This document shows, piece after piece, positions 17,121 through 25,039 of a stretch of 53,268 nucleotides of DNA (its first letter is position 1; each line of letters begins with the position of its first letter). The translations under genes and the position numbers were made by a program. The notes below the pieces were generated by a model, which had not been told where the DNA came from, made no database searches, and saw only the letters and a program-made list of their open reading frames with translations. This stretch comes from JAVVEH01 sp032251435 (GTDB taxonomy: Bacteria; Verrucomicrobiota; Lentisphaeria; Oligosphaerales; MVZH01), in assembly GCA_032251435.1 (NCBI GenBank), contig JAVVEH010000029.1:1-53268 (forward strand). The letters run 5' to 3'.

Positions 17121-17242
17121 CCAATGACATCCTTTGTTGTAGGGAATTGCGCATTTCGCAATTCTCTGATAAGGGCTTGAGAAATTTGGCACACCTGAAG
17201 GTAAACCTTAGCCCGTGATATCCAACCCTTGGCCGACTTTTC

Positions 17243-17365
17243 CTAGCTTGCCTCTTTGTCCCGGGACAGTCGAGCCCAGTCGGCCAGTATGGCGCGATGC
17301 TCAGCGACCACACGCTGGAACGTGAGTTGACCGAAAAACTCAGGAAGCTGTTGCAGGCGGCGGAT
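17243..17365 (-). pseudogene. C-terminal remnant of a sulfatase (minus strand)
   Basis: The minus frame ending in TAG at 17243 reads LTFQRVVAEHRAILADWARLSRDKEAS, matching the usual sulfatase tail (HR..L.DW...T.D). Nothing of the enzyme upstream survives because a plus-strand remnant abuts it at about 17370. It would have preceded the heparinase gene. A plus-strand frame over the same bases is also open but is judged less likely. Confidence 0.45.
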
Positions 17366-17385
17366 GCCCCGGACTGCCAATATGA

Positions 17386-17594
17386 ACGGCTCGCCATTGA
17401 GCCACCTGTATGAGTTGTGCGACCCGACGAAAGACCCGTTCGAGAAGAACAACATTGCGGACGATCCGGCCAATGCCGAACGGCTCGAGCCCCCGCAGCG
17501 GGAACCGGGTGGTTGGCGAGAGGAGCGGGGCGGCGAGGTGCCGCTCTATCGCGATGGCAAATACAAAGCCCCGAACGTCAGGCAAGGCGGTTGA
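17386..17594 (+). pseudogene. C-terminal remnant of a second sulfatase (plus strand)
   Basis: The frame reads SHLYELCDPTKDPFEKNN and IADDPANAERLE, followed by WREERGGEVPLYRDGKYKAP. The LYEL-DP-x-KDP-x-E-x-NN-x-A motif is the signature of sulfatase C-terminal subdomains. All upstream catalytic parts are missing. It is fused head-to-head with the minus-strand sulfatase tail. Confidence 0.65.
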
Positions 17595-17620
17595 CCGGGT
17601 ATGCGAATCCTGGCTAAGCC

Positions 17621-18253
17621 CTACTTCCCAACAGCCCGGACGTGGCTGATGGCCGTATCGATGGAGTCGCCGTGCGGCTTCAGCGTTTTGACGGGAATCC
17701 TCACGGGTTTGGCGCCAATGGAGCCCCCCATGGCAATTTCCTCCTTTACGCCCTGGTCGAGGTATACTGTCATCACGCCTTCGACCGGCGCTTTCTGACC
17801 GTCATCGTGCTGGAACAGCAGTCGCAGAACCAGCGGGTGTTCGTTTTCCCCGCGATACCGCCTTAACTGATTCATGAGCCTCCAGCGTTTGATTTCGTCG
17901 AAATCGTCCCAGTTGTCCGGCTGCTTCAGGACCTCGATGACTTCCGCCACGACAATGATACTGGTTGTTTGTCCATTTGTATAGGTTATCGGCTTCTGGG
18001 TCGTACGGGCTCTGACCACGGCCATGGCCTCGGCATGGAGCTTCTGGTCCACATTCTCCTGAACCGTCACCGCGGGCTTTTTCTCCCCCGGCACCCCACG
18101 CGGTTCCATGTCACCACCTGGCTCCGTCGGCGGGGCCTCGGGGACTGCCGGTTCAGCTGCTGAACTTGTCACGAGCAGCGGCGTGGCTATTGATAAAACG
18201 AAAGCTCCCGCGGCTATTGCTGTCGCCACCCTCACGTTTGACCATATCATCAT
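17621..18253 (-). CDS. exported protein of unknown function
   Basis: The ATG at 18253 is chosen because AAGGAG lies eight bases upstream and a clean signal peptide follows (MMIWSNVRVATAIAAGAFVLSIATP); longer frames upstream read through another gene remnant. The product is about 210 residues. After the signal comes a Pro/Glu-rich linker (AEPAVPEAPPTEPGGDMEPR) and a folded region with TYTNGQTTSIIVVAEVIEVL, RLMNQLRRYRGENEHPLVLRLLF and a C-terminal DSIDTAISHVRAVGK. I do not recognise the family. It directly follows a sigma-factor-like tail, an arrangement seen where small exported proteins accompany ECF sigma factors in PVC bacteria; that link is inference. Confidence 0.6.
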   Translation of the reverse strand: MMIWSNVRVATAIAAGAFVLSIATPLLVTSSAAEPAVPEAPPTEPGGDMEPRGVPGEKKPAVTVQENVDQKLHAEAMAVVRARTTQKPITYTNGQTTSIIVVAEVIEVLKQPDNWDDFDEIKRWRLMNQLRRYRGENEHPLVLRLLFQHDDGQKAPVEGVMTVYLDQGVKEEIAMGGSIGAKPVRIPVKTLKPHGDSIDTAISHVRAVGK

Positions 18254-18255
18254 TT

Positions 18256-18450
18256 TCAGTACTCCTTGTGCCAGCCCCGGGCCGTGGCACTCACGGTTTC
18301 GGTCGTTCCGGCCGCGGCGCCCGCCGCGGCGACCTGCGAAACAGCCACAAGCAAAGAAAGAAGGGGTGCCGGCACCGTAGCCGCGGCTTCGGTCGCCAGC
18401 AACGCCAGCAGACCGGGCAGGCTGAGGGTTACACGTTCCCATGAGGCTGT
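18256..18450 (-). pseudogene. C-terminal remnant of a probable ECF sigma factor
   Basis: The frame ending in TGA at 18256-18258 reads RVTLSLPGLLALLATEAAA, TVPAPLLSLLVAVSQVAAAG and AGTTETVSATARGWHKEY. This Ala-rich tail with VTL-S-x-x-x-L-x-x-L-L-x-x-x-A-x-x-VP-x-x-L resembles the C-terminal extension of planctomycete/verrucomicrobial ECF sigma factors. The sigma-2 and sigma-4 domains are missing: the frame runs directly into the 3' end of the aldehyde dehydrogenase gene, so a deletion or rearrangement joined the two. Confidence 0.45.
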
Positions 18451-20082
18451 TTAGCCCATAAACGGATAGCGGTAGTCTGTCGGGGGAACAAATGTTTCCT
18501 TAACAGTCCGTGGCGAAACCCACCTGATGAGATTCAAATAGCTCCCCGCTTTGTCATTGGTGCCACTGGCCCGCGCCCCGCCAAAAGGTTGTTGCCCGAC
18601 CACCGCGCCGGTGGGTTTGTCATTGATATAGAAATTACCGGCGGCATTCTCAAGAGCCTTATAGGCGGTTTTCACAGCGTATCTGTCCTGGGCGAAAATC
18701 GCGCCGGTCAACGCGTATTCTGATGTTGAATCACAGATAGCGAGGGTTTGTTCAAATGTGTCATCTTCATAGATGAAGAGCGTCATCACAGGACCGAAAA
18801 TCTCCTCTTCCATCGTTTTGAATGAGGGGTTTTTGGTGACCGCGACAGTCGGCTCGATAAAATACCCGACCGAATCATCATACCCGCCACCGAAAATAAT
18901 TTCGGCGTCAGATGACGCTTTGATATAATCGATGTATCCGGTAATATCTTTAAACGCGCCGGCGTCAATGACAGCGTTCATGAAGTTAGTGAAATCTTCC
19001 GCCGGTCCCATGGTCACTGTTTTCAGTTCCTTGACGAGGAAGTCTTTCAGTTCAGGCCATAGAGATTCCGGGATATAGGCTCTGGAGGCCGCGGAACATT
19101 TCTGTCCCTGGAATTCAAACGCGCCGCGTATAATGGCGGTGCCGAGCGCTTTCACATCCGTTGAATTGTGCGCGAAGATAAAGTCTTTACCCCCGGTCTC
19201 ACCGACAATTCGGGGATATGAATGATAGCGACTAATATTTTCACCGACCGTTTTCCACATATTCTGGAAGACAGGTGTGCTGCCGGTGAAATGGATGCCG
19301 GCAAGGTGTTCTGAAGCCAATACAGGATTGCCGACTTGTGACCCGGAACCAGGCACAAAGTTGATGACCCCGGGCGGCAACCCCGCGGCTTCAAAAAGTT
19401 TCATGATCCAGTAAGCGGAGTATACAGCGCTTGAGGCTGGTTTAAGAAGAACCACATTTCCCATCAGCGCTGGAGACGCCGCGAGGTTTCCGCAAATCGA
19501 GGTGAAATTAAAGGGCGCGACGGCGAAGACGAAACCCTCCAGCGGCCGGTATTCCATTCTGTTCCAAACTCCGCAGGGCGAATGAGGGGGCTGTTCTTCA
19601 TAAATCCGCATGGCGAAATATGAGTTGAAACGGAAAAAATCGATCAGCTCGCAGGCGGAATCGATTTCCGCTTGAAAAGGGTTTTTACTCTGTCCGAGAA
19701 TCGTCGCGGCGTTCAATGTGTCGCGCCAGTATGGAGACGCGAGAAGTTCAGCCGCTTTCATGAAGACGGCCGCGCGCTCCTGCCAATCAGTGTCAGCCCA
19801 TTTTCGCCGCGCCGCCAGCGCCGCTTCAATGGCCTGGCTAACCTCTTTTTCGCCGGCTTTATGATAGGTCCCTATGACTGTCTTGTGATCATGGGGACAG
19901 ACACAGTCAGCCGTATTGCCTGTCCGGACTTCTTTGCCACCGATAATCAGGGGAATATCAATGGTTTGAGCTTTAAGTTCATCCACCCGGGCTTTCAAGG
20001 CGACAGTCTCAGACGCGCCCGGCGCGTAATTTTTCACCGGTTCATTGGGTGGCAACGGCATGGTGAATTTAGCATGTGACAT
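18451..20082 (-). CDS. pruA: 1-pyrroline-5-carboxylate (L-glutamate gamma-semialdehyde) dehydrogenase
   Basis: 543 residues, the normal length of the single-domain P5C dehydrogenase subfamily. It oxidises L-glutamate gamma-semialdehyde to glutamate with NAD+ in proline and arginine catabolism in the cytoplasm. Visible landmarks are the substrate-region start PPNEPVKNYAPGS-like, GFVFAVAPFNFTSICGNL, the NAD-binding FTGSTPVFQNMW, the general-base Glu in IVGETGGKDF, and the nucleophile Cys in FQGQKCSAASRAY. EEEIFGPVMTLFIY and NDKPTGAVVGQQPFGGARASGTNDKAG are characteristic of this subfamily. No proline dehydrogenase lies beside it. Gene style changes here: no debris, normal spacing, suggesting the start of the conserved chromosome backbone. 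Confidence 0.93.
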   Translation of the reverse strand: MSHAKFTMPLPPNEPVKNYAPGASETVALKARVDELKAQTIDIPLIIGGKEVRTGNTADCVCPHDHKTVIGTYHKAGEKEVSQAIEAALAARRKWADTDWQERAAVFMKAAELLASPYWRDTLNAATILGQSKNPFQAEIDSACELIDFFRFNSYFAMRIYEEQPPHSPCGVWNRMEYRPLEGFVFAVAPFNFTSICGNLAASPALMGNVVLLKPASSAVYSAYWIMKLFEAAGLPPGVINFVPGSGSQVGNPVLASEHLAGIHFTGSTPVFQNMWKTVGENISRYHSYPRIVGETGGKDFIFAHNSTDVKALGTAIIRGAFEFQGQKCSAASRAYIPESLWPELKDFLVKELKTVTMGPAEDFTNFMNAVIDAGAFKDITGYIDYIKASSDAEIIFGGGYDDSVGYFIEPTVAVTKNPSFKTMEEEIFGPVMTLFIYEDDTFEQTLAICDSTSEYALTGAIFAQDRYAVKTAYKALENAAGNFYINDKPTGAVVGQQPFGGARASGTNDKAGSYLNLIRWVSPRTVKETFVPPTDYRYPFMG

Positions 20083-20283
20083 ATTATTTCTCCTTAGTGT
20101 CCGGGGTATAAATTATAAATAAAAAGAGAGAAGGTCTTTTACCGCTTTTCGAATAAAACAACAGGCGCATAGCATAGTCTTTTTTAAGGGGAAATCAAGT
20201 GGCCTTTCCGCCGTCCGCCGCGATGAGGGGAATGAACCGCTGTCCGTGTCGCCGCCGCTGATGTCAATCGCCTTCAAAAGCTC

Positions 20284-20314
20284 AAAAAAAGGCCGCGACC
20301 CGAACGTCGCGGCC
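20284..20314 (-). terminator. Rho-independent terminator of the PEP-CTERM gene
   Basis: GGCCGCGAC (20291-20299), loop CCGAAC, GTCGCGGCC (20306-20314). Read on the minus strand, the hairpin is followed by seven T (20284-20290). It lies 20 bp after the PEP-CTERM stop at 20334. Confidence 0.85.
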
Positions 20315-20333
20315 TTTGTATCAGCGAGAGGTG

Positions 20334-21075
20334 TCATCGACCTCGTTTTCGGCGCAGGGCGAGAAGCCCGAACAGGCCGAAGAGCAGCGCGGAGGCAGGC
20401 TCCGGCACCAACGTTTCGGTGATGTCAAAGGTTCCACCGAACGAATCGTTGATGTCGTAAGTCACCGCCCAGACGCCCCCCAGGAGATCCACTCCCAGCA
20501 GTTCGCCGTTGGGGATGGCCCATTGCAGCATGGCGCCCCCGTTTTCCTGGCTGTCGAAGGCCGACCCGACGATAACTCCCGGTCCGGGCAGGTCCGGGTT
20601 CGGAGCCCCGTTAACCGTCTCTATGAGAAGGGTGTCGGGGGCGCCTCCGCTTGTGCGGTGACGATGCCATCCGGTCCACACGCCCGTCGCGTCCGCAAAG
20701 TGCGCGACCAGCATTTCATCGATGCCCGTCAGGGGACTGGCCACATAGCCAGTCACGCTGTTATCGTCGCCGCCAGGGACGTTGTCGAACTGGAACGAAT
20801 ATTCAGGGGCGGCATTACCTGCGATGGGGGGGGGAGGCCAGATCCATACGGAAGTAATAGACCCCTCCGGTATTCCGGAAGAACCACTCCGTGATGTCAG
20901 CGCCGGCCACCGCCGCGCCGCCGCCACTGACCAGCGGTTCGCCTGTCGGATCGGACCAGGACATGACATCCCCCGCCGTCCAGTCGGTAAGCAATGCTCC
21001 GGAAGAACCGGGGCCAACCAACCAAGCCACGCTGAAAACCAGCGCGGCCAGTATCGTTATGTGTCTTTGTCTCAT
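20334..21075 (-). pseudogene. PEP-CTERM sorting protein gene, frameshifted at a homopolymer of nine C
   Basis: The start ATG at 21075 follows AAAGGA and gives a signal peptide (RHITILAALVFSVAWLVGPG) and a beta-rich domain with DWTAGDVMSWSDP and VYYFRMDLASPP. At 20826-20834 a run of nine C (minus strand) shifts the frame so that the first part stops within a few codons. The next frame continues smoothly (IAGNAAPEYSFQFDNVPGG) to the classic tail LVPEPASALLFGLFGLLALRRKRGR: PEP motif, TM helix, Arg cluster. Eight C would restore one frame of about 246 residues. PEP-CTERM proteins are cleaved and sorted by exosortase to the surface. The break may be phase variation, a sequencing error or true loss. 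Confidence 0.8.
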
Positions 21076-21193
21076 ACTAATTTCCTTTCGCCAGCCTGCG
21101 ATGGGATCTATCCATCCAACACTGACAACGTGTTGACACGCTTGTTGTTTCAACAATTATTCCGTCAGAAAAAATCCGACCGCGGCAGGGTTT

Positions 21194-21289
21194 TTACGGG
21201 CTCCTGCCAGCCCCTTTCGCCTCTACCATGGATTCACCTCCTTCCGCAGCCCGCCTGCGGGTTGGCAATGAATGGTCTTTTCGCGACAT
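21194..21289 (-). other. possible leader micro-ORF with near-perfect Shine-Dalgarno
   Basis: AAGGAGGTGA (complement of 21234-21243), an almost exact anti-16S match, stands four bases before an ATG at 21229 that opens an 11-codon frame MVEAKGAGRSP ending at 21194. The same frame is open from an ATG at 21289 (31 codons). It lies about 120 bp upstream of the PEP-CTERM start and is followed by a GGGCT...AGCCC hairpin. It could be a leader peptide or a remnant of another gene. Confidence 0.3.
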
Positions 21290-21643
21290 GGACCGCCACC
21301 AATTCCCCAGTCTCTGTCAATCTTAAATGCAGTCATATTTCTCTTTACCAGCTTTACCCACGCCGGGTGTTGCCGGCGGAAAAGGAACTGTTCTTTCATG
21401 AGTTCCGCGGGGCTTAAATCATAATTAAATATATCAACAAAGTAAACAATTGCAATGTCAGGAGCGCCTATACAACGGCATCCCGTCCTTGGGCGGCCAA
21501 GGAAAACCGTCCTACAGAGCCTAACATAAACGCTTTATAGCATCTATCGCTAAGCGCGTTTTTTTGCTTTTTTTCTGTCATATTCCATTTGCGACAAAAC
21601 GCTGGAGCGATAGTGTATCGCGTGTTAATTACATGAGATCCGG
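21290..21643. other. non-coding stretch upstream of the LamG remnant
   Basis: No supported gene. AT-rich around 21420-21450 and 21560-21590. Likely remains of the 5' part of the LamG/PEP-CTERM gene that follows, now unreadable, plus promoter sequence for the PEP-CTERM gene on the other strand. Confidence 0.3.
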
Positions 21644-22069
21644 ATGAGGGCAGGGGGAGTCTTTGAAGCTTATACCTTTGGCGGGGCGCAAAGATCGGTC
21701 AGCGGAACAACCGTCGCCCAGACTGGACAATGGTATCACGTTGTGGCTACGGCACAGGGAAATGGAACCATGCGGCTCTTTGTCAACGGGGTTGAAGAAG
21801 GAAGCCCGGCAACCCTTACCGGTTCCCTCTGGACAGGTGGCGACCGGTACCTGATCGGCTCCCAGTCTAGTGGCGCCCCGAACTTTTTTGCCGGCTACAT
21901 TGACGAGGTCGCCTTCTATGACACAGTGCTCGCGCCTCAGCGGATCATGGCGCATTTCGCGGCGGGCATGGGCATTATTCCCGAACCGGCCTCCGCGCTG
22001 CTTCTCGTGGCGGGCGCTCTTCTGGCCGGCCGCCGTTTTCCTGGCTGTCGAAGACCGACCCGGCGATAA
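21644..22069 (+). pseudogene. truncated LamG-domain PEP-CTERM protein with rearranged tail
   Basis: The frame encodes the last strands of a concanavalin/LamG-like domain (TGQWYHVVATAQGNGTMRLF, VNGVEEGSP, YLIGSQSSGAPNFFAGYIDEV, AFYDTVLAPQRI) followed by a PEP-CTERM sequence IIPEPASALLLVAGALLAGRR. No signal peptide or earlier part of the domain is present and a stop lies a few codons upstream, so the gene is 5'-truncated. After the Arg pair the frame runs into a ~100-bp copy of the neighbouring PEP-CTERM gene read antisense (22033-22132). It would not be sorted. Confidence 0.7.
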
Positions 22070-22132
22070 CTCCCGGTCCGGGCGGGTCCGGGTTCGGAGC
22101 CCCGTCAACCGTCTCTATGAGAAGAGTGGCGG
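22033..22132. repeat. ~100-bp direct repeat of the PEP-CTERM gene segment at 20539-20639
   Basis: From CCGTTTTCCTGGCTGTCGAAG onward this stretch matches 20539-20639 with only a handful of substitutions, in the same orientation. In both copies the minus strand encodes LLIETV-x-GAPNPD and GPGVI-x-GS-x-FDSQENG. It is a fragment of a lost second minus-strand PEP-CTERM paralogue joined to the LamG gene tail. Confidence 0.8.
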
Positions 22133-22231
22133 GCGCTTTAAAGCCAGTGATCCACCGGTGTCGAAATACACTCTTCCAGGGGCATGCCTTGAGCTCCGGC
22201 CAGTAACATCCGGGTGACAGTAAACGCCTTC

Positions 22232-22933
22232 TCAGTCGTCGCGGCCTCCGAGTAACCCTGATCGCAGCAGATAATACAGCAACATCAGTAAGGCGCTGAC
22301 CGCTCCCGCGACGTAAGTCATAAACGCGGCGTTAAGAACCGCGGCGGCCCCCCGCTGTTCCTGTGGAGAGACCATGCCGGTCGCCACCATGGCTTTTTTG
22401 GCCCGGGCGCTGGCGTTCCATTCAACAGGCAGGGTGATGAGAGTGAAGGCGACGGCCAGTGAAAACAATAAAATGCCTGTCAACACCAGTGGCTGACTGC
22501 GCAGCAAAAATCCGACAATTAAAATAAAGTAGGAAAAGTTGCTGCCGATACTGGCCGCTGGAACCAAGGCTGTTCTCAAGCCCAGGGCAAGATACCCGTG
22601 GGCGTGCTGCAGAGCGTGACCCGCCTCATGACAGGCGACACCGACGGCCGACAATGACTGACCGTGATAGACATCCCGTGAGAGGCGGAGTGTCTTGCTG
22701 CGGGGATCATAATGGTCGCTTAAAAAGCCCCGGGTCATCTGGATCGTCACATCATTGACACCATTGCGGGCCAGCATCTCATGCGCGGCTTGCGCGCCTG
22801 TGTAGCCGCGCATGGCGCGGACGCGGGAAAATTTCGCAAAGGTGGATTTTGTATACATGCTGGCCCAGACAGACAACAATAAACCAGGCAGCATAATCAA
22901 CAGATACAGGGGATCAAAAAATCCAAAAAGCAT
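22232..22933 (-). CDS. YugP-like membrane zinc metallopeptidase (Zn_peptidase_2)
   Basis: 233 residues. A hydrophobic N-terminus (LYLLIMLPGLLLSVWASMYT) is followed by a globular part with GYTGAQAAHEMLARNG and YDPRSKTLRLS. The zinc site is ACHEAGHALQHA, in which HEAGH provides two His and the catalytic Glu. Three further TM segments follow (about 126-148, 153-173, 205-225), and PVEWNASARAK contains the third-ligand Glu region. Length and order match the DUF2268-unrelated YugP/PF04298 family, whose substrate is not known. It is transcribed divergently from the AarF-like gene. Confidence 0.9.
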   Translation of the reverse strand: MLFGFFDPLYLLIMLPGLLLSVWASMYTKSTFAKFSRVRAMRGYTGAQAAHEMLARNGVNDVTIQMTRGFLSDHYDPRSKTLRLSRDVYHGQSLSAVGVACHEAGHALQHAHGYLALGLRTALVPAASIGSNFSYFILIVGFLLRSQPLVLTGILLFSLAVAFTLITLPVEWNASARAKKAMVATGMVSPQEQRGAAAVLNAAFMTYVAGAVSALLMLLYYLLRSGLLGGRDD

Positions 22934-23218
22934 CTCAAGTCTCTCGTATTAGAGTTATTTTATGGTGTTCAAGGTCGTTTAAACAGACGTGTTTGACTCC
23001 CGATACTGTGCAAAGTTTCCCGCGTGCCTGGATTATTCACGCGGCGTGAATAATCCACCCCTTTGGGGACGTGTGGTCTCGTTGCCTGTCAACGAGAAAC
23101 GTGGCTAAGCCCCGCGTGCGCGGCGTTGCCGCGACGCGGCTCACGCCGTTTGTCCGGCGTTCCGGCGGCAAACATCGCGGCGCCGGGAACTCATTGTCTC
23201 ACCAGTCATCTAAGGATC
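22934..23218 (+). promoter_or_regulatory. structured intergenic region upstream of the AarF/UbiB-like gene
   Basis: No gene found. It contains a perfect 12-bp hairpin GGATTATTCACG-CGG-CGTGAATAATCC (23030-23056), then TCTCGTTG-CCTGT-CAACGAGA (23077-23097) and a GC-rich self-complementary run (23110-23185). Several stacked hairpins before the start codon suggest a structured 5' leader or a terminator pair between divergent genes. No known riboswitch was recognised. Confidence 0.35.
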
Positions 23219-24433
23219 ATGCACGCTCTTAGTTTCATTCTATTGCTCCGTGAAATTTACGGAAACAAACCGCCCGATTTGGACCGGATCCAGAAACGGG
23301 GTCTTCTGGCCGTGAAGATCGCCCAGCACTTCGCCTTGCGGTATGATTTTTTGCGCGAGGACACGTGTCACCACTTGGCGCGGTTATTCAGATCAACCGA
23401 CAGCCTGCCCCCGGATGATGTGGACACGCTTCTGAGCCAGTATGTTGACGATGACTGGTTTGAACAGGTCAAAGAATTTAATCGCGAACCCTTCGCGTCG
23501 GCCTCTATCGGCCAGGTGCATGAAGCGACATTGAAAGACGGCGCGGATGTCGTCGTCAAACTGGTCAAGCAGGACTTTTCAAAGCGGTTTCAGCATGATG
23601 TCGCCTCCCTGCGCCGATTATTGCGTTTCGCCGTGACGGTCTATCCCAAGCTTAGAAAAGTCTTCGACCCGATGGGGGTTCTGGATTACATCGAGGACTA
23701 TACCCGTACGGAACTGGATTTGACCAACGAGATTTCCGGGGCCGGAGAACTGGCGGGAATCTTAAAAAAATATGGCGGAACATATGACCTGTCCCAGTTG
23801 CGGCTGCCGACATTTTTCCCGGAATTGTCCAATGAAAATGTGCTGGTGGTTGAGCGGATTCCCGGCCAAACGTTTGATGAATTACTCCAGGAAAATAAGC
23901 TCTCCTGGGACACCATGATGGACTTTTTCAGGATTCACGGATTTTACCTGTTTGGACCGGGGATTTTTCATGGGGATATCCACCCGGGAAATATCATCCT
24001 CACCCCTGATAATCAAATCGCCCTTATCGACACCAGCGCGGTCAGCCGGATTGGCGACACTATCCGCCAGGGATTGTTCAACTTCTTTGTCGCCTTGGCG
24101 GATTATGATTATCCCGCCTGCGCCCGGCGGTTGAATGAGATGGCCAAGACGCGTATATCAGGCCGTCAACTTGAGACATTCGAGGCTGACATGGTGGAAT
24201 TATACCGTGATTTCAAAGGCAGTTCGGTCAAACAAGTGAGCCTGACAAAACGCATGATGCAGACTATAAAGATGGCTGTTCACGCCGGGATGGAATTCGA
24301 GCGGGGAATGTTCGCCATCATTAAGAGCATGATGTATCTTGACGGGATGGCGCTTCGCTGCCGTCCCGATGTGGAATTGATGCGGGAAATGAAGCCGTTC
24401 CTCATGGAATTTCAGAAGGGCGTGAATCAATGA
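23219..24433 (+). CDS. ABC1/AarF/UbiB-family atypical kinase-like protein
   Basis: About 404 residues from the ATG at 23219; an upstream GTG at 23063 would add an Arg/Ala-rich non-conserved stretch lying in hairpins. Landmarks are a KxGQ-like start (RGLLAVKIAQHFALRYDFL), FASASIGQVHEATLKDG (the A-rich nucleotide loop of the family), DVVVKLVKQ (Lys of the ATP site), TELDLTNEISGAGEL, LVVERIPGQTFDEL, FHGDIHPGNIIL (catalytic loop) and LIDTSAVSRIGD in place of the common LIDFG. UbiB/AarF proteins are ATPases linked to quinone or lipid metabolism. The C-terminal TM helices of UbiB are not apparent. It overlaps the next gene by 4 nt. Confidence 0.88.
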   Translation: MHALSFILLLREIYGNKPPDLDRIQKRGLLAVKIAQHFALRYDFLREDTCHHLARLFRSTDSLPPDDVDTLLSQYVDDDWFEQVKEFNREPFASASIGQVHEATLKDGADVVVKLVKQDFSKRFQHDVASLRRLLRFAVTVYPKLRKVFDPMGVLDYIEDYTRTELDLTNEISGAGELAGILKKYGGTYDLSQLRLPTFFPELSNENVLVVERIPGQTFDELLQENKLSWDTMMDFFRIHGFYLFGPGIFHGDIHPGNIILTPDNQIALIDTSAVSRIGDTIRQGLFNFFVALADYDYPACARRLNEMAKTRISGRQLETFEADMVELYRDFKGSSVKQVSLTKRMMQTIKMAVHAGMEFERGMFAIIKSMMYLDGMALRCRPDVELMREMKPFLMEFQKGVNQ

Positions 24434-24951
24434 GGATGATTTTTTGGACTGTTATGACCGCGCTGCTGACGGCGCCTGTGGCGCCTGGCTCTGAGGCGGC
24501 GGAACCGGTGGAAAAGACCCCGCGGAAACAGGCGCCCGCGGCGGCTGTTTCCCGGCAAAAGGATACCGACGCGCCGGAAAAACAGGCCGCCACGGTCACG
24601 GTTCGTGTCAAGGGGCTTAAAAACAGCGAAGGCAATGTCCTCATCAGCCTGTTTAATCAAGCGGACGGGTTCCCCGCCAATCATGAAAAAGCCTTGCGCG
24701 CCGCGGTGATCCCCGCCGGAAAGCTGAATGAGGTGGTGTTCAAGGATCTCCCCCGGGGAACCTACGCGGTGGCCGTGTGCCATGACGAAAACGAATCCAT
24801 GACATTGGAGACGGGCTTTTTCGGCAAGCCGAAAGAAGGGGTCGGAACATCAAATAATGTCAGGAAGAAAACGAGGGCTCCGACATTCTCCGAAGCCAGC
24901 TTTAAGGCGCTTGAGCCTCGACGGGACATAGAGATAACGATTCAGTATTAG
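24430..24951 (+). CDS. exported DUF2141-family protein
   Basis: 173 residues. A short signal peptide (FWTVMTALLTAPVAPGSEA) is followed by a charged Pro/Ala linker and then a DUF2141 domain: KGLKNSEGNVLISLFNQADGF, VFKDLPRGTYAVAVCHDENES, TGFFGKPKEGVGTSNN. The order GTYAVAV-x-HDEN then G-x-P-x-EG-x-G-x-SN is diagnostic. The function of the family is unknown; members are periplasmic or outer-membrane-associated. It is translationally coupled to the kinase-like gene (4-nt overlap). Confidence 0.88.
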   Translation: MRMIFWTVMTALLTAPVAPGSEAAEPVEKTPRKQAPAAAVSRQKDTDAPEKQAATVTVRVKGLKNSEGNVLISLFNQADGFPANHEKALRAAVIPAGKLNEVVFKDLPRGTYAVAVCHDENESMTLETGFFGKPKEGVGTSNNVRKKTRAPTFSEASFKALEPRRDIEITIQY

Positions 24952-25039
24952 AAAAAAGGAAAACGCGGGGTTGAAGCGTTATGTTTCCACCGTCCGCGTC
25001 ATTCCGGGGCGGCTTTGATTAATCAGGACGACACAATGG

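Noticed and set aside
16014..17180. 388-codon open frame on the plus strand
   Set aside because: Antisense to the heparinase-like gene; composition is His/Pro/Gly/Arg-rich without recognisable motifs.
17285..17410. Plus-strand frame reading LERELTEKLRKLLQAADAP as a sulfatase end
   Set aside because: It overlaps the minus-strand frame whose HRAILADW motif fits sulfatase tails better; both cannot be right and this one lacks the family motif.
21060..21640. Cyclic-di-GMP (GEMM) riboswitch upstream of the PEP-CTERM gene
   Set aside because: I looked for it because such riboswitches can precede surface-protein genes, but the conserved GEMM core and its paired stems are not present.
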